A stretch of DNA of 64,000 nucleotides from Oscillospiraceae bacterium (GCA_910575505.1 CAJTFK010000006.1:62001-126000), one strand, 5' to 3'. Shown: positions 1 through 8,892, numbered from the stretch's first letter. Notes: generated by a model from the letters alone, not told the origin. Made by a program: numbers and translations.

Positions 1-2
1 AT

Positions 3-290
3 GAGTTCTACCTTCGGGGCTTCCACTTCGACACCATCGACATCTACCGTTCCGATGCGACCAGGTTTGTCATTACGGACAACGGCCTTCTGCCGCCTTT
101 TACCACGGTTCACGGCCTGGGCGAGGCGGCGGCGCTGGACACGGTGGAGAAGCGGAAGGGCAGGGAGTTTATCTCCATCGACGAGTTTTCCACCTGCTGC
201 AATAAGCTCTCCAAGACCCACATTGAGCAGCTGAAGGCCCTGGGGGCCTTCGCGGGGATGCCGGAGACGAGTCAGATGACGCTTTTCTAA
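3..290 (+). CDS. polC: DNA polymerase III alpha subunit, PolC type (C-terminal end, partial)
   Basis: Only the last 95 residues are in the window; the gene begins upstream and ends at TAA 288-290. The reading frame starts at base 3 and gives FYLRGFHFDTIDIYRSDA, then a helix-hairpin-helix-like VHGLGEAAALDTVEKRKG stretch and ISIDEF, and ends in QMTLF. This matches the usual PolC C-terminus, which closes with a GLGxxxAxxIxxAR-type helix-hairpin-helix and a short clamp-binding tail of the QLSLF type. PolC is the leading-strand replicative polymerase of low-GC Gram-positives, so the tail QMTLF is probably its beta-clamp contact. An ATG in another frame at base 1 is not a real start. Confidence 0.9.
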   Translation, partial: EFYLRGFHFDTIDIYRSDATRFVITDNGLLPPFTTVHGLGEAAALDTVEKRKGREFISIDEFSTCCNKLSKTHIEQLKALGAFAGMPETSQMTLF

Positions 291-315
291 ATGGACCAAA
301 AAGGAGGCCGCGGGT

Positions 316-804
316 GTGTGGATGCCGGTTTCGGCGCTGCTTCTGTCATGCGTTCTGGCAGTTCTTTTTGCCTGCCTGCTGCTTGGCTTCTGGACGCTGT
401 TCGGGGCAGGCATCCTGCGCCTGCCGCTTTACCTTGCGCCCCGTCTGACGGCGGCATACCGGCTGAGGCGGTTCCTCCGCTCCGGCAAAAAGGTCCGGGT
501 GGCCGGCTTCGGGGACCCGGAAGCGGGGGAGGAGCCCGGTTTTTATCTGGTGTTCGATGGGACGCCCCGGCAGGACAGCAGGCTGACGGCGCTCCTGTTT
601 TCTGAAATCGAGCCCCGGAGTCTTGCTGAAAACGCGGCGGCTTTTCAGGGAATTCAGGGAAGGACGGCGGAGGCCTACTGTTACTTGAACAGCCTGACAG
701 GGGTTCAGCTGACAGGAACGCTGGAGGCGGGGGATGACGGGCTTCGCCTCCTCGTCCGCAGAATCAGGCTCTCCGGCAGGAAAAAGGAAATTTTCCTCAA
801 ATGA
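316..804 (+). CDS. Small single-pass membrane protein, unknown function
   Basis: 162 residues. GTG start at 316, chosen because AAAGGAGG lies 8 bases upstream; a second possible start is ATG 322. Residues about 5-35 form a strongly hydrophobic segment (LLLSCVLAVLFACLLLGF), so it is probably anchored with the rest in the cytoplasm. The soluble part contains a run of beta-like sequence (KKVRVAGFGDP, GFYLVFDGTP) and a basic C-terminus ending RKKEIFLK. It starts 25 bases after polC and may be co-transcribed with it. I do not recognise the family. Confidence 0.7.
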   Translation: MWMPVSALLLSCVLAVLFACLLLGFWTLFGAGILRLPLYLAPRLTAAYRLRRFLRSGKKVRVAGFGDPEAGEEPGFYLVFDGTPRQDSRLTALLFSEIEPRSLAENAAAFQGIQGRTAEAYCYLNSLTGVQLTGTLEAGDDGLRLLVRRIRLSGRKKEIFLK

Positions 805-900
805 GGACGCGGGAGAACAGCTTTGTGTATTTTCGTTATGGACTTCCGGAGGAAAAGGGTGTATACTTGGATGTCGAAAAAACGAAAGGAGCGTACCGTA

Positions 901-1413
901 ATGCTGAGCGAAAAAGTTGCCGCCCTGCTGAATGAGCAGATCAACAAGGAGTTTTACTCCGCCTATCTCTATTTGGATTTTTCCAACTATTTTGAGGCCC
1001 GGGGTCTGGACGGTTTTGCCAACTGGTATAAGATCCAGGCCCAGGAGGAGCGGGATCATGCCATGCTCTTCTATCAGTACCTGCACAACAACAACGCCAA
1101 GGTGACCCTGGGAGCCATCGCACAGCCGGACAGGGAGCTGAGCAGCGATATGGCGGTGCTCCAGGCCGGTCTGGAACATGAGCTGTATGTGACCGGCCTG
1201 ATTAACGAAATCTATGCCGCCGCCCATGAGGTGAAGGATTTCCGGACCATGCAGTTCCTGGACTGGTTTGTAAAGGAGCAGGGCGAGGAAGAGGACAACG
1301 CCAACGACCTGATTTCCAAGATGGAGCTTTTCGGTTCCGATCCCAGGAGCCTGTACATGCTCAACAGCGAACTGGCCGGTCGTACTTACAATGCGCCGTC
1401 CCTGGTGCTTTAA
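901..1413 (+). CDS. ftnA: Ferritin (non-haem, iron storage)
   Basis: 170 residues, the normal length for a bacterial ferritin. An in-frame upstream ATG at 823 exists, but AAGGAG ending about 10 bases before ATG 901 and the family N-terminus (MLSEKVAALLNEQINKE) fix the start at 901. Ferroxidase-type ligands are visible: Glu in NKEFYSAYLYL, the EERDHA motif in helix B, and Glu/Gln residues in the KEQGEEEDNA segment of helix D. It should assemble into a 24-subunit cage that oxidises Fe(II) and stores Fe(III). A weak -10-like TATACT at 862-867 suggests a separate promoter. The gene is followed by a long repeat region. Confidence 0.93.
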   Translation: MLSEKVAALLNEQINKEFYSAYLYLDFSNYFEARGLDGFANWYKIQAQEERDHAMLFYQYLHNNNAKVTLGAIAQPDRELSSDMAVLQAGLEHELYVTGLINEIYAAAHEVKDFRTMQFLDWFVKEQGEEEDNANDLISKMELFGSDPRSLYMLNSELAGRTYNAPSLVL

Positions 1414-1429
1414 AACAGCAAGCCTGACG

Positions 1430-1860
1430 GCATAGCCACGAAGATGGCTGGGCTTCGCCCTGACGGGCGGGGAAGATATTACTTCCGAACTGAAAGGTCG
1501 GAAGTAATATGTGCCATGTTTGGCGGCTGCCGCCGTTTACGGCGGCGAGCAAAACGGCTCAAATCAAATGTCTTATTTCCGAATTTTTAATTCGGAAATA
1601 AGAACAGCTGACATGTCAGCCGGTTCATTGCAGCCCCATTTTCTCTCTTTCTGCGGCTCAGAAAGAGAGAAAACGGGCCGTGCGCGGTCCCAAAGAGAGA
1701 AAGACGCTGGGACGCGCAAGAGCTGCCAAGTCTTGATTCCGCAGGATTTCAGTCCGTGCCGCAGTGCGGGCGGGGGGTTGGCTGTCGCTGAAAGGCCGGC
1801 TCTTCTCTTTCCGCTGCCGCTCGTCAGGCGGTTCCGCCGGCCTACCCCTCTTATGCCCTC
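1430..1860 (-). repeat. Dispersed hairpin-rich non-coding repeat, copy 1
   Basis: The 527 bases between ferritin and the thioesterase carry no convincing gene. They hold three perfect inverted repeats: 1476-1488 with 1498-1510 (13-bp arms), 1571-1585 with 1589-1603 (15-bp arms, 3-base loop), and 1639-1653 with 1659-1673 (15-bp arms, 5-base loop). A GC-rich hairpin (gccgccg/cggcggc) sits near 1530. Parts recur in opposite orientation elsewhere: 1556-1571 equals 12939-12954 (16 of 16 bases), 1452-1472 equals 56932-56952 (21 of 21), and 1809-1822 equals 56785-56798 (14 of 14). The boundaries given are approximate. This is a non-coding repeat family of unknown function. Confidence 0.65.
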
Positions 1861-1900
1861 AGCGCTGGGAGCAGTGGGGGGAGCCGGAGACAATCGAATG

Positions 1901-1928
1901 AAAAGGCCGCCCGTCCGGGCGGCCTTTT
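1901..1928. terminator. Bidirectional intrinsic terminator
   Basis: The stem aaaaggccgcccg/cgggcggcctttt is almost perfectly palindromic, with A-run and T-run on opposite sides. It lies just beyond the stop of the minus-strand thioesterase gene, so it most likely ends that transcript and can also stop plus-strand transcription. Confidence 0.85.
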
Positions 1929-1940
1929 GCGTAGTTGCTC

Positions 1941-2339
1941 CTATTCGTTTTGCAGTTTGGCGTTGCACTTTGCCAGGAATTTTTCACTCATAATGATGGC
2001 CCGGGTGTGGGTTCCGCCGCCGATGGGGCCTTTTTCGTCCCAGGCGCTGACCTTGAAGTCCACCATTTTGCCATTCTCCGAGACATTGATGATTTCCGCC
2101 TCGGCCCAGACCTTCATGCCCACAGGGGTGGGGGCGTCGTGGTTGATGTCCAGACGGGTGCCCACGCTGCCCTGCTCCTCAGTCAGAAAGGTCTGGAGGG
2201 CCGTCAGGGCGGCGTTTTCCATCATGGCCGCCATAAAGGGCGTACCAAACACCGGCAGGGTCCCGGAGCCTGCGGCGGCTGCGGTGAGCTGCTGGGTGAC
2301 TGTCTGTTCCAGCTGGCATTTTGTTCCAATCATAATCAT
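1941..2339 (-). CDS. Hot-dog fold thioesterase (FlK-like family)
   Basis: 132 residues. Start ATG at 2339 with AAGGAG about 7 bases upstream; a second Met is at codon 3. The sequence has the layout of the fluoroacetyl-CoA thioesterase-like family: VTQQLTAAAAGSGTLPVFGTP, then MMENAALTALQ with the helix Glu, then SVGTRLDINHDAPTPVGM with the conserved His, then GGGTHTRAII. Members hydrolyse acyl-CoA thioesters in the cytosol; the physiological substrate cannot be read from the sequence. It follows the potABCD genes on the same strand with a 45-base gap and may be read from the same transcript, ending at the strong terminator just downstream. Confidence 0.85.
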   Translation of the reverse strand: MIMIGTKCQLEQTVTQQLTAAAAGSGTLPVFGTPFMAAMMENAALTALQTFLTEEQGSVGTRLDINHDAPTPVGMKVWAEAEIINVSENGKMVDFKVSAWDEKGPIGGGTHTRAIIMSEKFLAKCNAKLQNE

Positions 2340-2384
2340 GGTGAATCTCCTTCCGTGCCGCAGGAAAGGGCGGCATTTGTTTCG

Positions 2385-4373
2385 TCAGATACCCAGCTCT
2401 GTCCAGAGCTCGTTGTACAGCTGCCGGGTCTCGAAGGGCAGAACCAGATAGGCCTCGCAGCGCTCCAGCACCTCCGGAGGGGCGGCGATGATGTCATAGT
2501 CCGCCGGGTCCAGCTCCTCGTCGTACAGCTCCTGATAGTAGGCGGGATACTGCTCCAGGGCCTCCTGGTTGGGGGAGCCGTACCAGAGGTAGTCCATGTT
2601 GGCAAGGTTTGCCTCTGTGGAGGCGATGAAGTTGATCCAGGCCATGGCCTCGTCATAGTGGGGGGCGTCCTTCAGCACGCACATGGCGTCCATGAACCAG
2701 TTGGAGCCCTCCTCCGGCACCGCAAAGCAGAGGTCCTCGTTATTTTCCCGCATGGTGAGGTAGTCCCCGGCGTAGTATACGCCGATGGCGGCGTTGCCGC
2801 CCTCCAGCTTCTGGAAAATCTCGTCCATGACGAAGGACTGATAGACGCCCCGGTTTTTCGCGTCCTTGAGAAGCTGGAAGGCTTCCCGCAGTTCCGTTTC
2901 GTCGGTGGTGTTCAGGGAATAGCCCAGATAGCTCAGGGCCGTAGCCATGGCGTCCCGGGAGTTGCGGAACATCAGCACGTTTCCGGCATACTGGTCGTCG
3001 AAGAGGACGGACCAGCTGGTAACGGGCTCGTTCACCATGGTTTCATTATAGATGATGCCCACGGTGCCCCAGGCATAGGGAACGGAATAGCGTTCCTCAG
3101 GGTCGTAGGTCAGGCCCTTAAAGCGGTCCGAGATGAGAGCGTAATTGGGAATCTGGCTGAAATCCAGCTCCGACAGCATGTCTTCCTCAATCAGCTGGGA
3201 AATCATGTAATCGGAGGGAACAATGACATCATAATCTCCCGCGCCGCTTTTCAGCAGGGAGTAGAGGGTTTCATTGCTCTCGGCGGTCTGGTAGTTGACG
3301 ATGATGCCGGTTTCCTCTTCAAATTGGGTAATCAGATCCTCGTCGATATACTCGCCCCAGCTGCATACATTGACCACCGGCTGTGCGTTGGTGGCCCCGG
3401 TAAGGAGCACCACCGCCGCCAGGAAGCAGGCCGCCAGGGCCCCCGCCGCGCCCCGGCGGAGCCTCCTGCCGCGGGGCGTGTCAAAGAACTGGCTGAAACG
3501 GCTGGAGACGGGCCTGTGCTCCTCTCCTCTCCGCTCCGCCCGGGCCTCCCGAAGGTTGACCACCACCAGCAGAGCCAGCACCGTGATAAAGAGCAGAGTG
3601 GATATGGCGTTGATCTCCGGCGTCACCCGCTTTTTCGTCATGCCGTAGATGGTCATGGCCAGGGTGGAGGAGGAGGAACCGGCGGTGAAATAGCTGATGA
3701 TGAAGTCGTCCACGCTCATGGTGAAGGCCGTCAGAGCACCGGAGGTGATGCCGGGCTTGATCTCCGGCAGGATGACCTTCCAGAAGGCCTGCATCCAGGT
3801 GCAGCCCAGGTCCATGGCGGCGTCCACCAGGTTTTTATCCATCTGCCGCAGCTTGGGGCCCACAGAGAGAATCACATAGGGGATGTTGAAGGTGACGTGG
3901 GCAATCAGAAGTGTGCCGAAGCCCAGAGTCAGCCGCTCCGGCAGGACAAGGAGATGCTGTATGCCGTTGAACCAGACGGCAAAATCACTCCAGAAGGTGA
4001 AGAAGGCCACGAAGAACAGGCACATGGCCACGCCGGTCACAATGTCGGCGTTCATCATGGGGATATTGTTCACCGTGTTCAGCAGGTTCCGGGACCGCCG
4101 CCGGAGGCTGTAGAAGCCGATGGCGGCGAAAGTGCCGGCCACGGTGGCGATGGCAGTGGCAAGCAGGGAGACCAGGAGCGTTGTGTAGACGCTGCGCATA
4201 ATCAGCCGGTTGTGGAACAGCTCCCGGTACCAGTCCAGGGAAAAGCCGCTCCAGACGACGTTGCTGTTGCCGCTGTTGAAGGAGAAAACAATCAAAAGGA
4301 AAATGGGGGCGTAGAGAAAGAGGAACACCAGGGCGGTAAAGACCCGGCTGACAATCGAATTCCGGCGTTTCAC
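2385..4373 (-). CDS. potCD: Spermidine/putrescine-type ABC transporter, PotC permease fused to PotD binding protein
   Basis: 662 residues, about the sum of a PotC (around 270) and a PotD (around 340). Residues 1-280 are a permease with about six membrane segments and the EAA loop (DAAMDLGCTWMQAFWKVILPE) that contacts the ATPase. Residues about 318-340 form an extra hydrophobic segment that carries the chain out of the cell. Residues about 343-662 are a periplasmic-binding-protein domain starting VNVCSWGEYIDED, with DVIVPSDYM and WGTVGIIYN, typical of PotD. Fusion gives a tethered receptor in place of a lipoprotein. The start overlaps the potB stop by 4 bases (ATGA). Polyamine is the family assignment; the ligand is not proven. 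Confidence 0.93.
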   Translation of the reverse strand: MKRRNSIVSRVFTALVFLFLYAPIFLLIVFSFNSGNSNVVWSGFSLDWYRELFHNRLIMRSVYTTLLVSLLATAIATVAGTFAAIGFYSLRRRSRNLLNTVNNIPMMNADIVTGVAMCLFFVAFFTFWSDFAVWFNGIQHLLVLPERLTLGFGTLLIAHVTFNIPYVILSVGPKLRQMDKNLVDAAMDLGCTWMQAFWKVILPEIKPGITSGALTAFTMSVDDFIISYFTAGSSSSTLAMTIYGMTKKRVTPEINAISTLLFITVLALLVVVNLREARAERRGEEHRPVSSRFSQFFDTPRGRRLRRGAAGALAACFLAAVVLLTGATNAQPVVNVCSWGEYIDEDLITQFEEETGIIVNYQTAESNETLYSLLKSGAGDYDVIVPSDYMISQLIEEDMLSELDFSQIPNYALISDRFKGLTYDPEERYSVPYAWGTVGIIYNETMVNEPVTSWSVLFDDQYAGNVLMFRNSRDAMATALSYLGYSLNTTDETELREAFQLLKDAKNRGVYQSFVMDEIFQKLEGGNAAIGVYYAGDYLTMRENNEDLCFAVPEEGSNWFMDAMCVLKDAPHYDEAMAWINFIASTEANLANMDYLWYGSPNQEALEQYPAYYQELYDEELDPADYDIIAAPPEVLERCEAYLVLPFETRQLYNELWTELGI

Positions 4374-5224
4374 AGCATCACCGCCTGTTCCTCGCCCTCA
4401 CCGAAGCGATTCATCACCACCATGCAGACCACGACAATCAGCATCATTACCAGGGAGATGGCGGCGCCCAGCTGGGGGTTATAGGCTCCGCCCAGGAACT
4501 GCTGCTCAATCAGGTCCCCCAGAATCATCTCCGTGCCGCCGCCCAGCATTTTGCTGATGGCAAAGGTGGAGACCGAGGGGACGAAGACCATGGTGATGCC
4601 GGAGAGGACCCCCGGCAGGCTCAGGGGCAGAATGACCTTGCGGAAGACGCTGAGGGTGTCGGCCCCCAGGTCCCGGGCCGCCTCAATGAGGGACCCGTCC
4701 AGCTTGACGATGACGGAGTAGATGGGCAGAATCATGAAGGGCAGGTAGTTGTAAACCATGCCCAGAATCACAGCCCCCTGCGTGTTCATCATGGGGAAAT
4801 AGCTCAGATCAGTTCCAAAGAGGCTGTTGTACAGGTGAATCAGGCCGGTTTTCTGAAACAGCCGGTTCAGAAGTCCGTTGTTTTCCAGAATGGACATCCA
4901 TGAATAGGTCCGCAGCAGAAAGTTGATCCACATGGGCAGCATGATGAGCACCATGGCGGCCCGCTGGAAGCGGGGCCCCTCTTTGCTCATGACATAGGAC
5001 ACGGGGTAGCCGATCAGCAGGCAGATCAGCGTGGCAATCAGGGCCAGCTTGAAGGAGCGGCCGAATACCACGGCATAGGTGCCCATCCGGGCGAAATTGT
5101 CCAGAGTAAAGCCGCCGGCATCGCTGGTAAAGGCATAAATCACTACCAGGACAATGGGGGCCACCACGAACAGGGCCATCCAGACCACATAGGGGACGGC
5201 AAACCGGGAGAGCTTATGATTCAT
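4370..5224 (-). CDS. potB: Spermidine/putrescine-type ABC transporter permease PotB
   Basis: 284 residues from ATG 5224 ([14 protein letters not shown]). The open frame reaches back to 5254, but GGAGGAG lies about 9 bases before 5224 and the family begins there. About six membrane segments are visible, with the EAA-loop motif [25 protein letters not shown]. It pairs with the PotC half of the fused downstream gene to form the membrane pore, energised by PotA. It overlaps potA by 11 bases and potCD by 4 bases, so the three are translationally coupled. Confidence 0.93.
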   Translation of the reverse strand: MNHKLSRFAVPYVVWMALFVVAPIVLVVIYAFTSDAGGFTLDNFARMGTYAVVFGRSFKLALIATLICLLIGYPVSYVMSKEGPRFQRAAMVLIMLPMWINFLLRTYSWMSILENNGLLNRLFQKTGLIHLYNSLFGTDLSYFPMMNTQGAVILGMVYNYLPFMILPIYSVIVKLDGSLIEAARDLGADTLSVFRKVILPLSLPGVLSGITMVFVPSVSTFAISKMLGGGTEMILGDLIEQQFLGGAYNPQLGAAISLVMMLIVVVCMVVMNRFGEGEEQAVML

Positions 5225-6380
5225 CCCCGCTGCCCTCCTCCGGCTCCACAACATCCAGCTCGTCGTATTCGTCCGAGAAGGAGGAATAATCGCCGAACAT
5301 GCCGGAATACGGGCTCTTTTTCATGACATGGATGCCGTCCGGGTCAATCTTGATGCCGATGCGGGCGCCCACGGGAGAGTGGTCTGTGGTCTGGATCAGC
5401 CACTTGAAGCCCCGGAAATCCACAATGATGTCGTACTGCATTCCCTTGAAGGTGACATTGGTGACAGTGCCTGTCAGCTGACCCTGCTCCACGGGTACAA
5501 TGTCGATGTCCTCCGGTCGGATGACCACATCCACCGGCTCGTTTTCAGCAAAGCCCCCGTCCAGACAGGGGAACTGACGGCCATACATCTGAACCAGGTG
5601 GTCACGGACCATCAGTCCGTCGATGATGTTGGACTCTCCGATAAAGTCTGCCACAAAGGCGTTTTTCGGCTCGTTGTAGATGTCTTCCGGTGTGCCGATC
5701 TGCTGGATGGAGCCCTTATCCATGACAACGATGGTGTCGGACATGGTGAGGGCTTCCTCCTGGTCATGGGTGACATATATAAATGTGATGCCCACCTGCT
5801 GCTGAATGCGCTTCAGCTCAATCTGCATATCCTTCCGGAGCTTGAGATCGAGGGCGCCTAGGGGCTCGTCCAGAAGCAGCACCTTCGGGCGGTTCACCAG
5901 AGCCCTGGCAATGGCCACCCGCTGCTGCTGGCCGCCGGAAAGGGCGTCAATGCGCCGGTTTTCAAAGCCCTTGAGGCTGACGGCTTCCAGCATCTCCATG
6001 ACTCTGGAGCGGATTTCCTCCTCCGGAAGCCGGTTTCTCCGTTTTCCGGAGGCGTCCGGCAGACGCTGCATCCGAAGACCAAAAGCGATGTTCTCAAATA
6101 CGTTCAGATGGGGAAACAGAGCGTATTTTTGGAACACCGTGTTGATCTGCCGCTTGTGAGGCGGGACATCATTGATCCTCACACCGCCGAACAGGACGTC
6201 TCCCGACGCAGGGGTCGTGAAGCCGCCGATAATCCGCAGCGTGGTGGTTTTGCCGCACCCGCTGGGTCCAAGCAGTGTGAGGAATTCTTTGTCATTGATG
6301 TAGAGATTTAAGTGATCGAGAACCAGCTCGTCGTCGTACGCCATGCAGAGATCCCGCAGGCGAATCAACTCTTTGGACAT
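5214..6380 (-). CDS. potA: Spermidine/putrescine-type ABC transporter ATP-binding protein PotA
   Basis: 388 residues. Walker [10 protein letters not shown] (about residues 38-46), Q-loop at [10 protein letters not shown], signature LSGGQQQR, Walker B VLLLDEP and H-loop THDQEEA are all intact. The C-terminal 130 residues are a TOBE-type regulatory domain ([22 protein letters not shown]). The RBS GGGGGAGG lies 6-8 bases before ATG 6380. First gene of the operon potA-potB-potCD. A sigma-A-like promoter is at 6563-6591, leaving a leader of about 175 bases in which I see no known riboswitch. Confidence 0.95.
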   Translation of the reverse strand: MSKELIRLRDLCMAYDDELVLDHLNLYINDKEFLTLLGPSGCGKTTTLRIIGGFTTPASGDVLFGGVRINDVPPHKRQINTVFQKYALFPHLNVFENIAFGLRMQRLPDASGKRRNRLPEEEIRSRVMEMLEAVSLKGFENRRIDALSGGQQQRVAIARALVNRPKVLLLDEPLGALDLKLRKDMQIELKRIQQQVGITFIYVTHDQEEALTMSDTIVVMDKGSIQQIGTPEDIYNEPKNAFVADFIGESNIIDGLMVRDHLVQMYGRQFPCLDGGFAENEPVDVVIRPEDIDIVPVEQGQLTGTVTNVTFKGMQYDIIVDFRGFKWLIQTTDHSPVGARIGIKIDPDGIHVMKKSPYSGMFGDYSSFSDEYDELDVVEPEEGSGDES

Positions 6381-6562
6381 GTATCCTCCCCCGTTTCATT
6401 GTTTGTTTCGCCCCAAACCGAACGCGGTTCCGGCTGCTCTTGATGAAATTCAAAAACACGGGCCCTGCCGGGAACACAGGACCGGGATGGGACATTGATT
6501 TTCAGCCTCTTTCCTCTGTTGAGTTTTGGGAAACTTTCTCGTCGAAATTCAGCAATGACTGC

Positions 6563-6591
6563 ATGATAACGAAAGTGCCGGGAAATGTCAA
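6563..6591 (-). promoter_or_regulatory. Sigma-A-like promoter for potABCD
   Basis: On the minus strand TTGACA (6591-6586), a 17-base spacer and TATCAT (6568-6563). It is the only good match between potA and the divergent-tail region, and it points at potA. Confidence 0.75.
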
Positions 6592-6619
6592 GAGAATATC
6601 TGTATTTTATGAACAAATT

Positions 6620-7582
6620 TTAACGTGCCGGGAAATACTTTTCCCGAAAGGGCACGTCCTCCACCGTGAAGGTCCTGTCCCGCAGGTAGTTCAGCATTCC
6701 GGCGTCCGTGGGCAGGGAGAAGGTCAGCCGATAGGCGTACAGGGCCTGACGGGTCTCCTGATAGCGGCGGTTCACCTCGCCCTTTCCATACTTTCCGTCT
6801 CCCAGCAGGGGACAGCCCAGGGCGGCCATGGAGACGCGGATCTGGTGGGTCCGGCCCGTCAGCAGCCGGCAGCGCACCAGGGACAATTCCCCGCGGGTTT
6901 CCAGAGTCTCATAGAGGGTGACGGCGGTTTTGCCGCCGGGGACGGGACGGCGGTGGAAGGTGACCAGCTTTTGCGACTCATCCTTGGTAAGGAAGCCCTC
7001 GATTTTTCCGGCGGCAGGCTGAGGACGGCCCACCGTGACGCAGAGATAGGATTTTTCCAGCTCGTGGTCCCGGATTTTTTCGTTGAGAATCCGCAGGGTT
7101 CCGGCGTTTTTGGCCGCGATGACAATGCCGCCTGTGTTCCGGTCGATGCGGTTGCACAGGGCGGGGGCAAAAGCGTGTTCCTGCCGGGGGTTCCACTCCC
7201 GTTTCTGGTAGAGATAGGCCTGGATGTGGTTGATGAGGGTGTTGACTTTTTCCGTCTCGTCTGCATGGACCACCAGACCGGGCCGCTTATCCGCCAAAAG
7301 CAGGTTTTCGTCCTCATAAACGATGGTCAGACGGGGCTGAAAAATGGAGAGAAAGAGATTTTCCTCTCGGGGCTTGTCAAAGAACTCGTCGTTGATATAT
7401 AATTGAAGCACATCTCCGGCCTGGAGCCGGACATCCCGTTTGGAACCTCTGCCATTGACCTTTACCCGCTTGAGGCGGATGTACTTTTGCAGCAGGGCAG
7501 GGGGGAGAAGAGGCAGATTCTTGGCCACGAAGCGGTCCAGACGCTGCCCGGCGTCATTTTTTCCAATAGTAAACTCCCGCAT
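6620..7582 (-). CDS. RluA-family rRNA/tRNA pseudouridine synthase
   Basis: 320 residues. N-terminal S4-like RNA-binding domain at about 10-60 (GQRLDRFVAKN, KYIRLKRVKVNG), then the RluA catalytic domain. The motif RIDRNTGGIV holds the catalytic Asp (family HRLDxxTSG) and LLTGRTHQIRV is the second family motif. It isomerises uridines in structured RNA; the target (RluC/D-like or other) cannot be decided from sequence. AGGAGG is 6 bases before ATG 7582. It is transcribed alone from the promoter at 7609-7637. Confidence 0.93.
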   Translation of the reverse strand: MREFTIGKNDAGQRLDRFVAKNLPLLPPALLQKYIRLKRVKVNGRGSKRDVRLQAGDVLQLYINDEFFDKPREENLFLSIFQPRLTIVYEDENLLLADKRPGLVVHADETEKVNTLINHIQAYLYQKREWNPRQEHAFAPALCNRIDRNTGGIVIAAKNAGTLRILNEKIRDHELEKSYLCVTVGRPQPAAGKIEGFLTKDESQKLVTFHRRPVPGGKTAVTLYETLETRGELSLVRCRLLTGRTHQIRVSMAALGCPLLGDGKYGKGEVNRRYQETRQALYAYRLTFSLPTDAGMLNYLRDRTFTVEDVPFREKYFPAR

Positions 7583-7608
7583 GACGGACCTCCTGAGGTA
7601 TTTTGTCC

Positions 7609-7637
7609 ATCATACCTGTTTGGGGAGAAAATGTAAA
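7609..7637 (-). promoter_or_regulatory. Sigma-A-like promoter for the pseudouridine synthase
   Basis: On the minus strand TTTACA (7637-7632), a 17-base spacer and TATGAT (7614-7609), about 27 bases before the start codon. Confidence 0.65.
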
Positions 7638-7772
7638 GGAGGAAAGCGGAGATGTCCGCGGGGATTTTCAGCCGGGTTCTTCCGGCCGGCGGCGGGGCCT
7701 GTCCGCGGGAGCATGTATGGAAAGCGGTTAAGGCGGCGGGGGAGAAACCCCGCTGGAGAAGGGGGAATTACC

Positions 7773-8258
7773 ATGAGCGAAGTAAAGGCGGAAGCCCTGC
7801 TGGCTGCTGTCCGGGAAGAGAAGCTCTGGATTGGGCGCTTTACCCAGACGGGCTACAAGGCCGCCTTTCAGGAGTACGAGGTCCGGTTCGGGCCTGCTTA
7901 CCGGGAGGCGGTTCAGAGCGCCGGGGCGGAGGGACTTGGGTCCCTGACGGCGGCGCTGCTGGACGGCATGGAGGCGGACTGGGGCCGGCAGAGGCCCTGG
8001 AACCGCTCCCTGGCCAGGCTGAATACCCGGCAGATGCTGGTTCAGTACCTCTCGCCACTGCTGCTGAGTCTGGAGGAGCAGACGCCGGGCTGCCGGGCCC
8101 TGGCGGAGAGCCTGCGGGACGGATGGGCCGCCCGGTGGCCGAAGGAGACCTATCAGATGGCCACCTGGAAAGCTCTTCAGGGGGGATTCCGCAGGACGAT
8201 TTTGGGTTTCCCGGTGCCGGAGGGCTTCGGCGGCGGGGGAAACAGAGATGAAATGTGA
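7773..8258 (+). CDS. Hypothetical protein, helical, unknown family
   Basis: 161 residues. Start ATG 7773 with AAGGGGG about 7 bases upstream. A second long open frame (7652-8251) covers the same DNA and even has AAAGGAGG before its ATG, but its product is Gly/Pro-rich and low in complexity, whereas this frame gives a credible helical protein (LLAAVREEKLWIGRFTQTGY, MLVQYLSPLLLSLEEQ, GWAARWPKETYQMATWKAL) with GC-rich third positions. No membrane segment, signal peptide or known motif is visible. It stands alone between the pseudouridine synthase and the yceD-rpmF unit. Confidence 0.65.
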   Translation: MSEVKAEALLAAVREEKLWIGRFTQTGYKAAFQEYEVRFGPAYREAVQSAGAEGLGSLTAALLDGMEADWGRQRPWNRSLARLNTRQMLVQYLSPLLLSLEEQTPGCRALAESLRDGWAARWPKETYQMATWKALQGGFRRTILGFPVPEGFGGGGNRDEM

Positions 8259-8286
8259 AAATCCCCGAAAAAACCGAAAAAATTAT

Positions 8287-8315
8287 TTGACAACGGCGGA
8301 ATCATCCCTTATAAT
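8287..8315 (+). promoter_or_regulatory. Consensus sigma-A promoter for yceD-rpmF
   Basis: TTGACA 8287-8292, 17-base spacer, TATAAT 8310-8315: a full match to both hexamers. The predicted start is about 20 bases before the ATG at 8343. Confidence 0.9.
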
Positions 8316-8342
8316 ACCATTTGTATCGTTACGAGGTAGCCT

Positions 8343-8846
8343 ATGCTTTTTGATGTAAGACCAATTCTGCATACCCCCGGCAAACAGCTGGAGTTCCGGT
8401 TTGACATGGATCTTTCAGACGTGGATTTTGACGGCCGGCGTCCCATCAGCCGCCCTGTGGCGGTGGAGAGCCGGGTCCGGAACACCGCCGGCCTGCTGGA
8501 GCTTTCCATGACGGTCCGGACCACGCTGGATGCGGTCTGCGACCGCTGCGGGAAGGAATTCCTCCAGAACCGTGAGATTGCTTACAGCTGTCTTCTGGCG
8601 GAGGAGCTCCAGAATGAGGAGAACGACGAGATCGTTCTGCTGGAGGATGGGAAGGTGGACGGGGAGGATTTGGCCCGAACGGCGCTGATCCTCGGAATGG
8701 ATACGAAAACATTGTGTTCAGAAGATTGCAAAGGACTGTGTCCCCGGTGCGGCGCCGACCTGAACCTCGGCCCCTGCTCCTGCAAAAAGGAGACGGACCC
8801 CCGGCTGGCGGCCCTGGCCAAGCTTTTGGAGAACAATCAAGAATAA
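8343..8846 (+). CDS. YceD-like (DUF177) protein, L32/rRNA-associated
   Basis: 167 residues. Typical DUF177 layout: an N-terminal beta-rich part (GKQLEFRFDMDLSD), a first Cys pair in CDRCGKEF, an acidic middle, then LCSEDCKGLCPRCGADLN and CSC near the C-terminus, forming a zinc-ribbon-like cluster. YceD proteins are almost always encoded directly before rpmF and are linked to 23S rRNA or large-subunit maturation. Here rpmF follows after 46 bases under the same consensus promoter. The start is ATG 8343 after ACGAGGTAG. Confidence 0.9.
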   Translation: MLFDVRPILHTPGKQLEFRFDMDLSDVDFDGRRPISRPVAVESRVRNTAGLLELSMTVRTTLDAVCDRCGKEFLQNREIAYSCLLAEELQNEENDEIVLLEDGKVDGEDLARTALILGMDTKTLCSEDCKGLCPRCGADLNLGPCSCKKETDPRLAALAKLLENNQE

Positions 8847-8892
8847 AGAGGGCCGGTTTTCCTGCCTTTTGTATGGTTAAGGAGGTGTCATC

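Noticed and set aside
1935..4484. Open frame of 849 codons on the plus strand
   Set aside because: It is antisense to the potCD and thioesterase genes and gives low-complexity His/Gly/Val-rich sequence; long mirror frames are expected at this GC content.
7652..8251. Open frame with AAAGGAGG before its ATG, overlapping the 161-residue hypothetical gene
   Set aside because: Its product is Gly/Arg/Pro-rich and low in complexity beyond residue 45, whereas the other frame encodes a normal helical protein; the RBS may be accidental or may serve a short leader.
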